Source: Spirochaetales bacterium
GTDB taxonomy: Bacteria > Spirochaetota > Spirochaetia > DSM-27196 > SLST01
Assembly (NCBI GenBank): GCA_019038705.1
Contig: JAHOYX010000049.1
Span: forward strand, 1 to 35,067
Reading direction: 5' to 3'
DNA length: 35,067 bases
The notes below the pieces were generated by a model. That model was not told where the DNA came from and searched no databases. It saw only the letters and a program-made list of their open reading frames with translations. The translations under genes and the position numbers were made by a program. This document shows positions 7,935 to 16,255 of the stretch, piece after piece (the stretch's first letter is position 1; each line of letters begins with the position of its first letter).

Positions 7935-9020
7935 ATGAGGAAACACAATTTTTACGCGGGTCCATCCACCCTTCCGTTGCCGGTTCTCGAGGAACTGCGG
8001 GACCAGATGGTTGACTACGACGGCAAGGGCCTCTCTCTCGTCGAAACAAGTCACAGAAGCAAGGAATACGACGCGGTGCACAACGCAGCTCTGGACGGCC
8101 TCCGGAAGCACCTGGAACTCTCCGACGACTACGACGTCCTGCTGCTCGGCGGGGGAGCTACGCTCCAGTTTGGCATGATCCCGATGAACTTCCTGTCGGA
8201 GGGCGAACACGCGGATATCGTGGTGAGTGGCTCCTGGGCAAAGAAGGCCCTGGACGATATGAACGCCATCGCAGCCGCAAACATCCTCTTCGACGGTGCT
8301 GATTCTGCCTATACGACTCTCCCGTCTCCGGAGACGGTCAAGCCTTCGTCCGGTTCACGCTACGTTCACATCGCGAGCAATGAGACCATCGGTGGATTGC
8401 AGTGGAAGTCCTTCCCGAAGACGGGTGATGTGCCGCTCTTCGTTGATATGTCCAGCGATATCCTCAGCCGAAAGGTGGACATGGGCCAGTTCGGCCTGGC
8501 ATTTGCCGGTGCGCAGAAGAACCTCGGCCCGGCCGGCGTTACCGTTGTCATCATCCGCAAGGATCTGATCGAGCAGGGACGAAAAGGCCTGCCGGCTTAT
8601 TTGAGCTATCGCACCCATGCCGACAAAGGGTCTCTCTACAACACACCACCGGTGTTCTGCATCCACGCACTCAGCCTGGTCATGAACTGGATCACCGATC
8701 AGGGCGGCCTCGGGGCAGTAGAGGGAACCAACGACAAGAAGGCGGCGCTGCTGTACGGGATGATCAATGAGAACCCGGATTTCTTTCGTTGCCCGGTTCA
8801 TCCCGCACATCGATCCAGCATGAACGTGGTCTTCCGTCTCCCGACCGAGGATCTGGAGAGTGAGTTCATCAAGGGAGCGGCGGCCGAAGGAATGGTCGGT
8901 CTCAAGGGGCATCGCAGCGTCGGCGGAGTCCGCGCGTCGCTCTACAACGCACTCCCCATCGAGAGCGTTGAAACGCTCACGGGCTACATGAAGTCATTCG
9001 CATCCGGTCACGGGGTGTAG
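7935..9020 (+). CDS. serC: Phosphoserine aminotransferase
   Basis: Converts 3-phosphohydroxypyruvate and glutamate to phosphoserine in serine biosynthesis (and the analogous step for pyridoxal phosphate). The 361-residue product opens with NFYAGPSTLPLPVLEEL, contains GGGATLQFGMIPMNF and TIGGLQW, and has the PLP lysine in AGAQKNLGPAG (Lys195). The length is typical. The ATG is preceded by GAGGAG about ten bases upstream. The 3' end overlaps the convergent ABC ATPase gene by 13 bases. Confidence 0.96.
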   Translation: MRKHNFYAGPSTLPLPVLEELRDQMVDYDGKGLSLVETSHRSKEYDAVHNAALDGLRKHLELSDDYDVLLLGGGATLQFGMIPMNFLSEGEHADIVVSGSWAKKALDDMNAIAAANILFDGADSAYTTLPSPETVKPSSGSRYVHIASNETIGGLQWKSFPKTGDVPLFVDMSSDILSRKVDMGQFGLAFAGAQKNLGPAGVTVVIIRKDLIEQGRKGLPAYLSYRTHADKGSLYNTPPVFCIHALSLVMNWITDQGGLGAVEGTNDKKAALLYGMINENPDFFRCPVHPAHRSSMNVVFRLPTEDLESEFIKGAAAEGMVGLKGHRSVGGVRASLYNALPIESVETLTGYMKSFASGHGV

Positions 9021-9676
9021 CCCCACCGTTTGAGATCCGCCTCGCCTGAGGCCGGGCGAAGAACGCCCCCTGCGAATACCTCGATCCGATCGGCGGTGTC
9101 CAGAACGTCTCTGTATGCATGATCGGTGATGAGGACTCCTTTGCGATCGGTGTGCGAGGCGTGCCGGATCATATCCTTGAGCGGTTCCCGGTGGATGGGC
9201 TCAATCTCGGTGAACGGCTCGTCCAGGAAGACGAATGGCGCCGGCAACGAGACAATGAGCATCACCTCCAGGTAGCGCTGTTCGCCGCCGGAGAGCGATC
9301 CGACGCGCTGCCGCTGAAGTGGGGCAATTCGAGGATGATCCAGGAGAGTCCGGCAGATCTCGCTCTCCCCGAGCAACCCTTTCACGGCGCCTCTGACCGT
9401 CATACGACGGGGGAGGAATGGTTCCTGGGCGAGGTAACCGAGACGCTCGGTACGGTAAGCGTGATCCATCGTCTCACCACCGAGGGCGAGGTGCATTGAA
9501 TCGGCGTCAAGAACTCCGAACAGCGCGCGCAGCATCGTGGTCTTGCCGCATCCGTTTGGCCCCAGCACACCAACAATCTCACCGGGTTCGCACTTGAGGA
9601 AGATCCCCGCCAGCACACGATGCTGCCCGAACGAGTGGGTGAGACTGTCTACCTCCAGGCTGCTGATCAGGTCCAT
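9008..9676 (-). CDS. ABC transporter ATP-binding protein
   Basis: A 222-residue ATPase with Walker A GPNGCGKT (39-46), Q-loop glutamine in YLAQEP, signature LSGGEQ (128-133), Walker B FVFLDEPF (148-155) and the switch histidine in ITDHAYRD (His186). The ATG at 9674-9676 overlaps the last bases of the upstream membrane-protein gene by ten bases, so translation is probably coupled, and this fixes the start against the longer open frame. The partner has only ~123 residues and three or four hydrophobic segments, so the pair may be a small exporter or part of a larger unit. Substrate unknown. Confidence 0.88.
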   Translation of the reverse strand: MDLISSLEVDSLTHSFGQHRVLAGIFLKCEPGEIVGVLGPNGCGKTTMLRALFGVLDADSMHLALGGETMDHAYRTERLGYLAQEPFLPRRMTVRGAVKGLLGESEICRTLLDHPRIAPLQRQRVGSLSGGEQRYLEVMLIVSLPAPFVFLDEPFTEIEPIHREPLKDMIRHASHTDRKGVLITDHAYRDVLDTADRIEVFAGGVLRPASGEADLKRWGYTP

Positions 9677-10038
9677 ATCATCCCCGCTGTCAGCATGACC
9701 GCGCCCACAACGAGAGCCACCGCCCACGAACCGAGGGCGAGAACGCCTTCGCCGAGTCCGGCGTTCCGATAGTACGGGAACTCCCTGCCGTGAAAGAGCC
9801 GCATGGAAACCAGGCCCAGCGCCTGACCGGCGGTCATGACAAGAATCGCTCCCATCAACGCCGCGATCCTGATTGCCCTGCCGGCCGTGTCGGACAACGC
9901 CTGAGCCGTGTCGGCGGAGGCGAGTGATACTGCGAAGAACGCACTCGCCCCCAGCAGTGAAAGGACAAGATTGTAGATGACACACCGCCGGGCAAAGAGC
10001 CAGAGGAGTCCAACGTGTGCCGGAATTCGATGTCCCAT
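9667..10038 (-). CDS. Small polytopic membrane protein coupled to the ABC ATPase
   Basis: A 123-residue protein starting at the ATG 10036-10038 (MGHRIPAHVG). It has hydrophobic segments around residues 10-40 (YNLVLSLLGASAFFAVSLA), 54-75 (IAALMGAILVMTAGQALGLV) and 97-122 (LALGSWAVALVVGAVMLTAG). Its stop lies inside the start of the ABC ATPase gene, implying it is that protein's membrane partner. No family recognised. A longer open frame reaches 10143 but its extra N terminus is polar, lacks support, and overlaps the oppositely directed small-RNA promoter. A TACAAT box lies six bases before the chosen ATG. Confidence 0.65.
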   Translation of the reverse strand: MGHRIPAHVGLLWLFARRCVIYNLVLSLLGASAFFAVSLASADTAQALSDTAGRAIRIAALMGAILVMTAGQALGLVSMRLFHGREFPYYRNAGLGEGVLALGSWAVALVVGAVMLTAGMIWT

Positions 10039-10044
10039 CGCGCC

Positions 10045-10050
10045 ATTGTA
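10045..10050 (-). promoter_or_regulatory. -10 box TACAAT before the 10038 membrane-protein gene
   Basis: TACAAT on the minus strand ends six bases before the ATG. No good -35 is visible. It fits the leaderless layout but is a weak case. Confidence 0.35.
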
Positions 10051-10060
10051 GCCGAAAACT

Positions 10061-10089
10061 TTGACGGCGTGGGAATGATGCGCTATACT
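10061..10089 (+). promoter_or_regulatory. Strong sigma-70-type promoter for the orphan small RNA
   Basis: TTGACG, a 17-base spacer and TATACT: nine of twelve consensus bases at ideal spacing. Predicted transcription start is about 10096. No annotated protein gene follows on this strand before the terminator at 10241-10269. Confidence 0.75.
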
Positions 10090-10130
10090 GGGCTTGGAGG
10101 ATATGATTGGTTCATATACATGAGGTGGAG

Positions 10131-10205
10131 ATGAGTACGCCACCAGTCTTCCAGCGCCGGTGGTACCGGCCTTCCGCTCTTTTTATTCAGCGCGAAAAGC
10201 GCTAA
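10131..10205 (+). CDS. Possible 24-residue leader-type peptide inside the small RNA
   Basis: ATG at 10131 with AGG five bases upstream encodes MSTPPVFQRRWYRPSALFIQ followed by REKR and a TAA. The peptide is basic and rich in aromatic residues (Phe, Trp-Tyr, Phe). Its TGG TAC codons form the tip of the GCCGGT/ACCGGC hairpin. The placement resembles attenuator leader peptides, but no regulated gene follows. It could also be chance coding within a structured RNA. Confidence 0.4.
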   Translation: MSTPPVFQRRWYRPSALFIQREKR

Positions 10206-10240
10206 TTAGCAAGTGATGCTGTCTTGATGCAGCAGATCAG

Positions 10241-10269
10241 AAAGCCGGTAGTGAGTACCGGCTTTTTTT
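10241..10269 (+). terminator. Intrinsic terminator of the small RNA
   Basis: Ten-base-pair stem AAAGCCGGTA/TACCGGCTTT with GTGAG loop, running into seven T residues (10263-10269). The T-run overlaps the TAA stop of the minus-strand hydrolase gene. The stem could also help end that gene's transcript, though its minus-strand T-tract is short. Confidence 0.88.
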
Positions 10270-11761
10270 ATTGGCCGAGCACGAACTCCGACACTGCGTT
10301 GACCAGTTCCTCGGACAGTCCAAATGAAGGATCTGTGTAGGACCGTTGATTTGCCGCAAGGTCCGCCGGCGGGACAATCTTCAGCACGTGGTTCATCCCG
10401 GGTATGACGACCAGTCGGGCATCAGGCCGGGCAGCCGAAAGTGCCTCCGCTTCGGAAACGGGGACTTGAAGGTCTTCGACACCGTTCACGACAAGAAGCG
10501 GCTGCGGGGTGGCCGCGGCCAGAACGGCTGGATCAAACTGGACTATTGATCGAAGGTATGGCTGAACACTCGGCCTGAAGAGCGACGCGAGTTCCTGCGG
10601 AACCTCCGGAACCGTGCTGCCGTCGCGGATGGCGGCGAAAATCTGCCGCGCGCTCGTGAAGAGTGCCGAGTCGGGGCCCAGACTGCGTTCCAGCTGCTCC
10701 AGGACAACGGCATCAAACACTCGCCCGGGTGCGGCAATGCAGATGACTCCCGAGACCGTATCCCGGGCCAGGCGTGCTGCCCGGGGGTCTACACCGAGTC
10801 CGACGTCAAGATCGGCCGCGAGGGCTGAGAGGACTATGAGCCCTCCTTCGCTGTGACCGGCCAGGTATGTGTTCGATAGATCGCCTCTTGTGTCGGCCCA
10901 TTGGACCCAGGAGAGCAGGTCGTTCACGAAATCCGCAAAGATCAGATCCTCTTCCCGGAGACCTTCGTAGACGGATTCTCCGAGCCCCCGCTTGTCGTAT
11001 CGGAGGGACGCAATGCCGGCCCTCGCCAATCCTTCCGCGAGGAGCTTGAGGCTGTCGTTTCGGCCGGGAAGGATATGGCTGTTGCCGTCACGGTCTGTCG
11101 GACCGGAGCCGGCAACGATGATCACCAACGGCGCCTGTGCATCGGTCTCAGGCATGAGGAGCGTGCCGTGGAGAGTACCGCCGTCGATTTCTACGGAGGC
11201 GGCGGTCTCGATACCTGTTGCGGTCTGCCCCGCTGCCGGCAGATCGGCGGCTTCAAGGTCCGCGACCCGCGTGAGTGCGAACTCACCCGACGCACCACCC
11301 TGAGAGAAGACGCCTGAGATCGCGGCGTCGGCGGTGATCTCTCCGTCCGCGACGAGGGTCGGACCCGAGGTGACCAGCTCGAAATGGATGGCGGCTCCTG
11401 CGGAGTTGCCGGTGGCACTGACATTGGTGAGCGGAAGTCCGTACGCCATCTGGACGGGAATGTCCATGGTTGCGACAGAGCGAAGGTCCACAGCCGCGGC
11501 GGCGACGGTTGGATCCTGGAGGAACTTCACGGCAATATCGATCTCGGCACCCTGGACCTTCAGAGATCCTTCCCAAACCCCGACAAACTGCACCTGAACA
11601 TCCTCCCTCTCGCTGTCCTCAACCTGCGCCGGGGTTGCGGCCGGGGTCTCGGCATTGTCAACCGCATCATGACTCGCGCACCCCATGACCAGAAATGCCG
11701 CGAGTATGGCTACCATTCCGATTCCGGTTCTCGCGGTGGTCCCGATGTTCGTGTTTGTCAT
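10268..11761 (-). CDS. Lipoprotein with alpha/beta-hydrolase domain
   Basis: A 497-residue protein with a lipoprotein signal: hydrophobic residues 15-26 and lipobox VMGC with Cys28. Residues ~55-165 form an N-terminal beta-rich region (VGVWEGSLKVQGAEIDIAVK) like those preceding hydrolase domains in secreted esterases. The C-terminal hydrolase has VIIVAGSGPTDRDGN, YDKRGLGES, nucleophile elbow AGHSEGG, an acid in VNGVEDLQVP and the histidine in IPGMNHVLK. It is likely a periplasm-facing esterase or acyl hydrolase; substrate unknown. AGGGG lies five bases before the ATG. It lies 89 bases downstream of pfkA on the same strand. Confidence 0.83.
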   Translation of the reverse strand: MTNTNIGTTARTGIGMVAILAAFLVMGCASHDAVDNAETPAATPAQVEDSEREDVQVQFVGVWEGSLKVQGAEIDIAVKFLQDPTVAAAAVDLRSVATMDIPVQMAYGLPLTNVSATGNSAGAAIHFELVTSGPTLVADGEITADAAISGVFSQGGASGEFALTRVADLEAADLPAAGQTATGIETAASVEIDGGTLHGTLLMPETDAQAPLVIIVAGSGPTDRDGNSHILPGRNDSLKLLAEGLARAGIASLRYDKRGLGESVYEGLREEDLIFADFVNDLLSWVQWADTRGDLSNTYLAGHSEGGLIVLSALAADLDVGLGVDPRAARLARDTVSGVICIAAPGRVFDAVVLEQLERSLGPDSALFTSARQIFAAIRDGSTVPEVPQELASLFRPSVQPYLRSIVQFDPAVLAAATPQPLLVVNGVEDLQVPVSEAEALSAARPDARLVVIPGMNHVLKIVPPADLAANQRSYTDPSFGLSEELVNAVSEFVLGQ

Positions 11762-11796
11762 GACGTCCCCTTTTTGACTGCGTTCGACATCTCTTA

Positions 11797-11847
11797 CCCC
11801 GGCGAGGCGAGAATATTCAGTCGATCTATCGTCCTGAATGTCCGGGG
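11797..11847 (-). repeat. Nested inverted repeat between pfkA and the lipoprotein hydrolase
   Basis: Outer arms CCCCGG (11797-11802) and CCGGGG (11842-11847) enclose inner arms ATTCAG (11815-11820) and CTGAAT (11834-11839). No T-run follows in either direction, so it is not an obvious terminator. In a pfkA-hydrolase transcript it would fold just after the pfkA stop and could stabilise or separate the two cistrons. Confidence 0.5.
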
Positions 11848-11850
11848 CGA

Positions 11851-13176
11851 TTACTCGTTGGTCATGATCAGGGGCTGATGCGTCGTCTCAATTACGTCAC
11901 GCCAGAGACTGGATTCCGGATCGACACAATTGCGTGTAGAAACCACCATCTGGATGGGGACGTGCACGAAGACATTGTTGACCAGGCTGATGATGATCTT
12001 TGTCTTTCCGGCCATTGCAGCGTGAGCCGCATTGTTGCCCAGTCGGGAACAGTAGAGGGAGTCGGTTGGCGCCGCGACTGCGCTCCGGATGATGTAGCTC
12101 GGATCGATGTACTTGAGATTCACGCTCATCCCGATCTTCTTGAAGTGGTCGATAATCTGCCCCTTCAGATAAACCCCGATGTCACCCAGCTTGCGGTTAC
12201 CCGACGCGTCGGTCACGTCGGAGGCCGGGAAGAGTTGCTGGCCCGCGCCCTCTGCCACGATCACCACAGCATGGCCCCGACGATCGAGGCGTTTCTTCAG
12301 ATGTTCAAGGAGGCCGTTCGGTCCATCGAGCTCGAAGGGGACCTCGGGAATGAGAACGAAGTTCGCCTCGTGGCTCGCCACCGCGGTGTGCGCAGCGATG
12401 AAGCCGGAGTCGCGTCCCATGAGCTTGACCAGACCAATCCCGTTGATGGCCGAGTGTGCCTCGGTGTGCGCCGAGGAGACCGTCCCGGTAGCTTCGCCCA
12501 CCGCAGTCTCAAATCCGAAGCTGCGTTGGATGAATGCCAGGTCGTTATCGATGGTCTTGGGCACACCGATCACCGATATCTTCAGGCCACGACGTTCAAT
12601 CTCCTCGGCAATCGCGAGCGCTCCCTTCTGCGTACCATCGCCGCCGATTGAGAAGAGCATGTTGACATTCATCCGCTCTATCGTGTCGACAATGGCTTCA
12701 GTCTGATTGCCGCCGCCTCGAGAAGATCCGAGCACCGTACCGCCGATCTTGTGAATGTCATCCACAACAATCGGGTTGAGTTCCATGGTTGGAATGTTGT
12801 TCTCCGGAAGAAATCCCTGGTAGCCAAATCTCACCCCGCTGATTCGGCGCACTCCGTAGCGGTACCAGAGACATCTGGTGATGGCCCGGATGACATCGTT
12901 CAGACCGGGACACAGCCCGCCGCAGGTGACGATTGCCGCATGGACGTGGCCCGGGGAGAAATAGATCTGCTGGCGAGGGCCGGCTTTCTGGAGAAGCTCT
13001 GCGGGAGTGTGGGTCTTGCTCTCTCGTTGCGCATCCACCTCTATGTTGTGGAGGACGTACTCATCATCCCGAACGTAATTCGCGATTGCATCACCCAGGA
13101 CGGTCGAATAGGTGATGGGCGAAGGGATAGTTGCTTTGCCGAGGGTTTCAACGGTGAAATCGTGGTTTATGGCCAT
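11851..13176 (-). CDS. pfkA: 6-phosphofructokinase, atypical Gly/Lys (group X-like) type
   Basis: Phosphorylates fructose-6-phosphate in glycolysis. The 441-residue product, longer than the 320-residue E. coli enzyme, has [41 protein letters not shown] and the substrate region around PEVPFEL and [10 protein letters not shown]. At the donor-determining sites it has Gly in GGDGT (ATP-type) but Lys in PKTIDND (usual in pyrophosphate enzymes). This mixed pair is known for ATP-dependent group X enzymes such as that of trypanosomes, so ATP is the more likely donor. The start at 13174-13176 is supported by a promoter whose -10 ends seven bases upstream. Longer frames would begin upstream of that promoter. 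Confidence 0.9.
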   Translation of the reverse strand: MAINHDFTVETLGKATIPSPITYSTVLGDAIANYVRDDEYVLHNIEVDAQRESKTHTPAELLQKAGPRQQIYFSPGHVHAAIVTCGGLCPGLNDVIRAITRCLWYRYGVRRISGVRFGYQGFLPENNIPTMELNPIVVDDIHKIGGTVLGSSRGGGNQTEAIVDTIERMNVNMLFSIGGDGTQKGALAIAEEIERRGLKISVIGVPKTIDNDLAFIQRSFGFETAVGEATGTVSSAHTEAHSAINGIGLVKLMGRDSGFIAAHTAVASHEANFVLIPEVPFELDGPNGLLEHLKKRLDRRGHAVVIVAEGAGQQLFPASDVTDASGNRKLGDIGVYLKGQIIDHFKKIGMSVNLKYIDPSYIIRSAVAAPTDSLYCSRLGNNAAHAAMAGKTKIIISLVNNVFVHVPIQMVVSTRNCVDPESSLWRDVIETTHQPLIMTNE

Positions 13177-13183
13177 AACCGAG

Positions 13184-13212
13184 AGCATAGCCCGATGACG
13201 GAGGACGCTCAA
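13184..13212 (-). promoter_or_regulatory. pfkA promoter, leaderless arrangement
   Basis: On the minus strand: TTGAGC (13207-13212), 17-base spacer, TATGCT (13184-13189), then seven bases to the ATG. No Shine-Dalgarno sequence precedes the ATG. The spacer includes a nine-base partial copy (TCCTCCGTC) of the dispersed repeat. Confidence 0.65.
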
Positions 13213-13288
13213 GCGCGGGGAAAGTGCGTGAACGGCGTCCGAAGAGGGGCCACTTCTCTCGGGTCTTGAAAACGGGAAGCTACTCCTA

Positions 13289-13319
13289 TTGACAGAACGT
13301 TGCCGTCCTCTGCTAGTAT
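13289..13319 (+). promoter_or_regulatory. Promoter of the GAF-GGDEF-EAL gene
   Basis: TTGACA (13289-13294), a 19-base spacer and TAGTAT (13314-13319). Transcription would begin near 13326, immediately before the mini-ORF ATG at 13328. The spacer is two bases longer than ideal. Confidence 0.5.
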
Positions 13320-13327
13320 GCGGAGGG

Positions 13328-13375
13328 ATGTCGATGACCAGAGACGAGAAGCAGAAGAGCAGTTGGTGCGCATGA
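13328..13375 (+). CDS. Possible mini-ORF overlapping the EAL gene start
   Basis: ATG at 13328 (or a second at 13334, which has GGAGGG six bases upstream) encodes [15 protein letters not shown] and ends at TGA 13373-13375. That TGA overlaps the ATG at 13372 of the large EAL protein as ATGA, a classic translational-coupling junction. The large gene itself has no good ribosome-binding site at 13372. It may be a chance frame, but it explains where ribosomes could load. Confidence 0.35.
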   Translation: MSMTRDEKQKSSWCA

Positions 13376-16215
13376 ACGTGTTGCCCCAGGTCCAACAGCT
13401 ACTCGGAAGCGTCATTGATCTCGGGAACGAGGAATGTTCATTTGAAGAGTGTTTCGAGAACATTCTGTCCTTCCTGATTCGAGAGACCGAGATCGAATGC
13501 GGGTGCATTCTGGCCGAGTTCGAGAATGTCAACAGAATAGCCTGTCATTGTGAAAAGACAGACGTGTGCATATGCAATGCGATTGGGGTCGATGATCGAG
13601 CCGCGACAGCCGACCCTGAGATTCCGTCACCAAACAAGCGAAGCATCTCATTCGGTGACCTGGATTCGGCATACAGCACAATCCTTGGCGAATACGGGGA
13701 AGATTCCATCATCTATCCGCTGTTCGAAAACAAGGAAATGTGTGGTGTCATCTGCCTCCGCGTTGGATCCCAGGGCGGCGAAGTGACAGAACGGATCGAG
13801 ATTATCAGCAGCATCATTCTTCCGTTCATTGAGAAGCTATTCAACGAGAAGAGGTCCAATCTCCAGAAGAGTTACTACTCACTTGAAGCTCGAGTCGCAT
13901 CACTGGTTCATGCGGGAAGCGACTTCAATCTCATCCCGACCGCCATTCTGGAGGGGGTGGGCCTGTCTGCATTGATCCTGCTGGCCCATGACAGGAAGTT
14001 GTCTCGTGTCGAAGTTGTCGCCGGCGAGGCGGGATCGGCAGCGTCCTCTCGGCACTTGATTGAGAATCTGCACCTGGATCTGAGGTCCAACGCGAGGCTG
14101 CGGGGCGTTCTTGAGGACATACAAGGCCCGCAGGTCTTCAGCTCGCAGGAAGCGTTGGATCTGCTGCTCGGTGCCGAGACAGCCGGCGTCGCGGGTAACA
14201 TCCGGGAGACCTTATCGACTCTGAGAACAGGGGAATTACTGCTGTCACCTTCAGGCAACTCCACTGACAACAACCGACTCGTTCTGGCAGCCGTGAAGAA
14301 GGACAATCACGTCTTTGTGAAGTCACAAATCAGCACTCTTCAGAAACTGGCGAGGGATGTCTCCACAGCTGTCGATGGGCATCAGTCAAAGCACACGGAT
14401 CATCAGACAGCAATCAAGGTTGACCTGATCCAGAGGATATCTCGACGAATAATCGACGATTCAGACATCGATGGTGAAGCAGAAATCATCAGACAGGAGT
14501 GCCAACTGCACTCCTGTATCATCTTTCTCCTGGATCGATTGGCGAACACACTCAGAGTCGAAGGGATCTCCTCGAAGTCATCAACATCTGTGTTGGAGGA
14601 GGTCAGGTCAGTCGTCATTAGACTTGAGTCGCTGCACGCCGCGGGATACTCCCAGAGCGATTTGCACCAATTGAAAACAACTACCCTGGATGAATACGTC
14701 GGGCTACTGGAGCACGATACCGATCATGAACAGGCCCTGCTGCCGGCATTGCGAGAACTCCGGAATCTCGTGGTAATCCAGATTCCGCTCTTTGATTCAT
14801 TTCGTCGCCTCCAGGGCTTTCTTGTATTTCTCCGAGAACCGGAAAACCAGGTGCTCCCCTCGGAGGACGCGCTCCTCCGGGAGTTGGGTTCGAAGCTGGC
14901 GAATGCCTTCGAAATTCGAAAGAACATCTACTTCGACACGCTGACCGAATTGCCGAATGTGAAGAGAATCAGGCCGGCCGTTGTCGATAGACTGATATCG
15001 TTCGAGCCATTCAGCTTGATTCTCTGCAAGATCATCAACCTGGACGATATTGTGCTCGCTCGTGGCGATGAGATTGTTGACGAATGCATGATCGAAGTCA
15101 CCAGGAGGATGAAGAATCGAACAGCCCTCCAGACACGGAACGTGTTGATCGGGCGGAACTCGGGTGAAGCTTCATTCATCTTCGTCTATCCGGGCGCGAT
15201 CGACAACCAACTCAAGGCGTTTTCCTCTGAGTTGGTTGAGTGCGTCGCGCAGCCGATCACGATCAACGGAAACTCGATAAGCCTCCTGACCAACATCGGC
15301 ATTTGTCATTCCACCGACATTCGGGACACTGACATGGTTTTCAACTACTCCAAACTGGCAATCCAGTCGATTTCAGATCAGCGAAATGAAATGTGCATCT
15401 TCAATTCCGAAATGCAGTTGGCGTACCTGCGAGAAATGGAGTTGGAAAAAGACATCCGTGAAGCGGTCTCCAGGAAGCAGTTCATCGCCCACTATCAACC
15501 AAAGGTGTCATGTGATGGCACCGTCGTTGGATACGAAGCACTGGTGCGCTGGAAGCGAGAGGATCATATTGCGTATCCAGAGGCGTTCATAGACAAAGTT
15601 GAGAAGATGGGCATGATTCAGGCGCTATTTGACATAGTTTTTGCAAATGTCTGCCGAGACTTCGACGGAAGCGACTACTTGAACAGTGTTTCCGTCAATA
15701 TCGCGCCATCACAGTTGGTGAGTAACGATCTTCATCGCAGCATCGCGACAATACTGTCTCACCATCACATCGAACCGCACAATATCACTCTTGAGTTCGT
15801 AGAAACAGCAATGCTGGACAGCGACTACTACAACACGATCAGGGAATTGAAGAAACTCGGATTCAGACTGTCGCTGGATGATTTTGGTACCGGGTATGCC
15901 AGATACAAGACCCTTCTTGACCTGTTCAATCATGGGATCGTCGATGAAATTAAGATTGACAAGGTGTTCACGGACGATATCGGCTTGCCGGCGAATCAGA
16001 ACTTCATAAAGTCGATCTGCTTTCTGGCCCGGGAGTTCAACGTAAGCATCATTGTTGAAGGTGTTGAGACTCTCGATCAGTTCGCCTGTATCAAGGCCAT
16101 TGATCCCGAAATAATCATCCAGGGTTGGCTGGTGAGCAAAGCGCTGCCACTCGGAGAACTTGGGCAGCTATACGAACAGGAGTCTGGTAGTTGGATGTTG
16201 GAAGGCGGGGTATAG
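13372..16215 (+). CDS. GAF / degenerate GGDEF / EAL-domain protein (c-di-GMP phosphodiesterase candidate)
   Basis: From the ATG at 13372 the product is 947 residues; the frame is open back to 13300, but those starts lie in or before the promoter. The N-terminal ~500 residues look like two or more GAF-type sensor domains ([42 protein letters not shown]). A GGDEF-like domain follows from ~520 with DTLTELPN, but its catalytic loop reads [10 protein letters not shown], so cyclase activity is unlikely. The EAL domain keeps YEALVRW (~720), [26 protein letters not shown] (Asp836-Asp837), IKIDK, VEGVET (~896) and QGW, i.e. the metal and catalytic residues. Predicted cytosolic c-di-GMP hydrolase. The next gene follows after 40 bases. 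Confidence 0.9.
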   Translation: MNVLPQVQQLLGSVIDLGNEECSFEECFENILSFLIRETEIECGCILAEFENVNRIACHCEKTDVCICNAIGVDDRAATADPEIPSPNKRSISFGDLDSAYSTILGEYGEDSIIYPLFENKEMCGVICLRVGSQGGEVTERIEIISSIILPFIEKLFNEKRSNLQKSYYSLEARVASLVHAGSDFNLIPTAILEGVGLSALILLAHDRKLSRVEVVAGEAGSAASSRHLIENLHLDLRSNARLRGVLEDIQGPQVFSSQEALDLLLGAETAGVAGNIRETLSTLRTGELLLSPSGNSTDNNRLVLAAVKKDNHVFVKSQISTLQKLARDVSTAVDGHQSKHTDHQTAIKVDLIQRISRRIIDDSDIDGEAEIIRQECQLHSCIIFLLDRLANTLRVEGISSKSSTSVLEEVRSVVIRLESLHAAGYSQSDLHQLKTTTLDEYVGLLEHDTDHEQALLPALRELRNLVVIQIPLFDSFRRLQGFLVFLREPENQVLPSEDALLRELGSKLANAFEIRKNIYFDTLTELPNVKRIRPAVVDRLISFEPFSLILCKIINLDDIVLARGDEIVDECMIEVTRRMKNRTALQTRNVLIGRNSGEASFIFVYPGAIDNQLKAFSSELVECVAQPITINGNSISLLTNIGICHSTDIRDTDMVFNYSKLAIQSISDQRNEMCIFNSEMQLAYLREMELEKDIREAVSRKQFIAHYQPKVSCDGTVVGYEALVRWKREDHIAYPEAFIDKVEKMGMIQALFDIVFANVCRDFDGSDYLNSVSVNIAPSQLVSNDLHRSIATILSHHHIEPHNITLEFVETAMLDSDYYNTIRELKKLGFRLSLDDFGTGYARYKTLLDLFNHGIVDEIKIDKVFTDDIGLPANQNFIKSICFLAREFNVSIIVEGVETLDQFACIKAIDPEIIIQGWLVSKALPLGELGQLYEQESGSWMLEGGV

Positions 16216-16255
16216 ATGTTGTGCTGTTTGCCGTGTTGGGACTAGAGGAGACGCC

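Larger units (their letters stand above)
10096..10269 (+). ncRNA. Orphan structured small transcript (about 174 nt)
   Basis: This region is bounded by a strong promoter (10061-10089) and a strong intrinsic terminator, between two minus-strand genes. Hairpins visible by eye: GCCGGT/ACCGGC (10156-10161 with 10165-10170), AGCGC/GCGCT around a GAAAA loop (10189-10203), TGCTG/CAGCA (10217-10221 with 10230-10234) and the terminator stem (10241-10265). The 3' arm TACCGGC of the first hairpin (10164-10170) is perfectly complementary to the terminator 5' arm GCCGGTA (10244-10250), so alternative folds exist. It does not match SRP RNA, 6S RNA or tmRNA signatures that I know. It may be a regulatory RNA, a small-protein mRNA, or an attenuator acting in trans. 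Confidence 0.65.

Noticed and set aside
9011-9024. GGGG-TGTAG-CCCC as a terminator between serC and the ABC gene
   Set aside because: The stem is only four base pairs and no T-run follows in either direction.
9677-9985. N-terminal extension of the ABC ATPase frame
   Set aside because: The extension overlaps the coupled membrane-protein gene in another frame and has no domain; the ATG at 9676 starts the ATPase fold properly.
10156-10170. Resemblance of GGTGGTACCG to the T-box antiterminator sequence
   Set aside because: Only about 60 bases of RNA lie upstream, too few for the T-box stem I, the terminator is not adjacent, and there is no downstream tRNA-synthetase or amino-acid gene on this strand.
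13196-13204. GACGGAGGA in the pfkA promoter spacer as a repeat copy
   Set aside because: Nine bases only; expected by chance too often to count, though its place in the spacer is noted.
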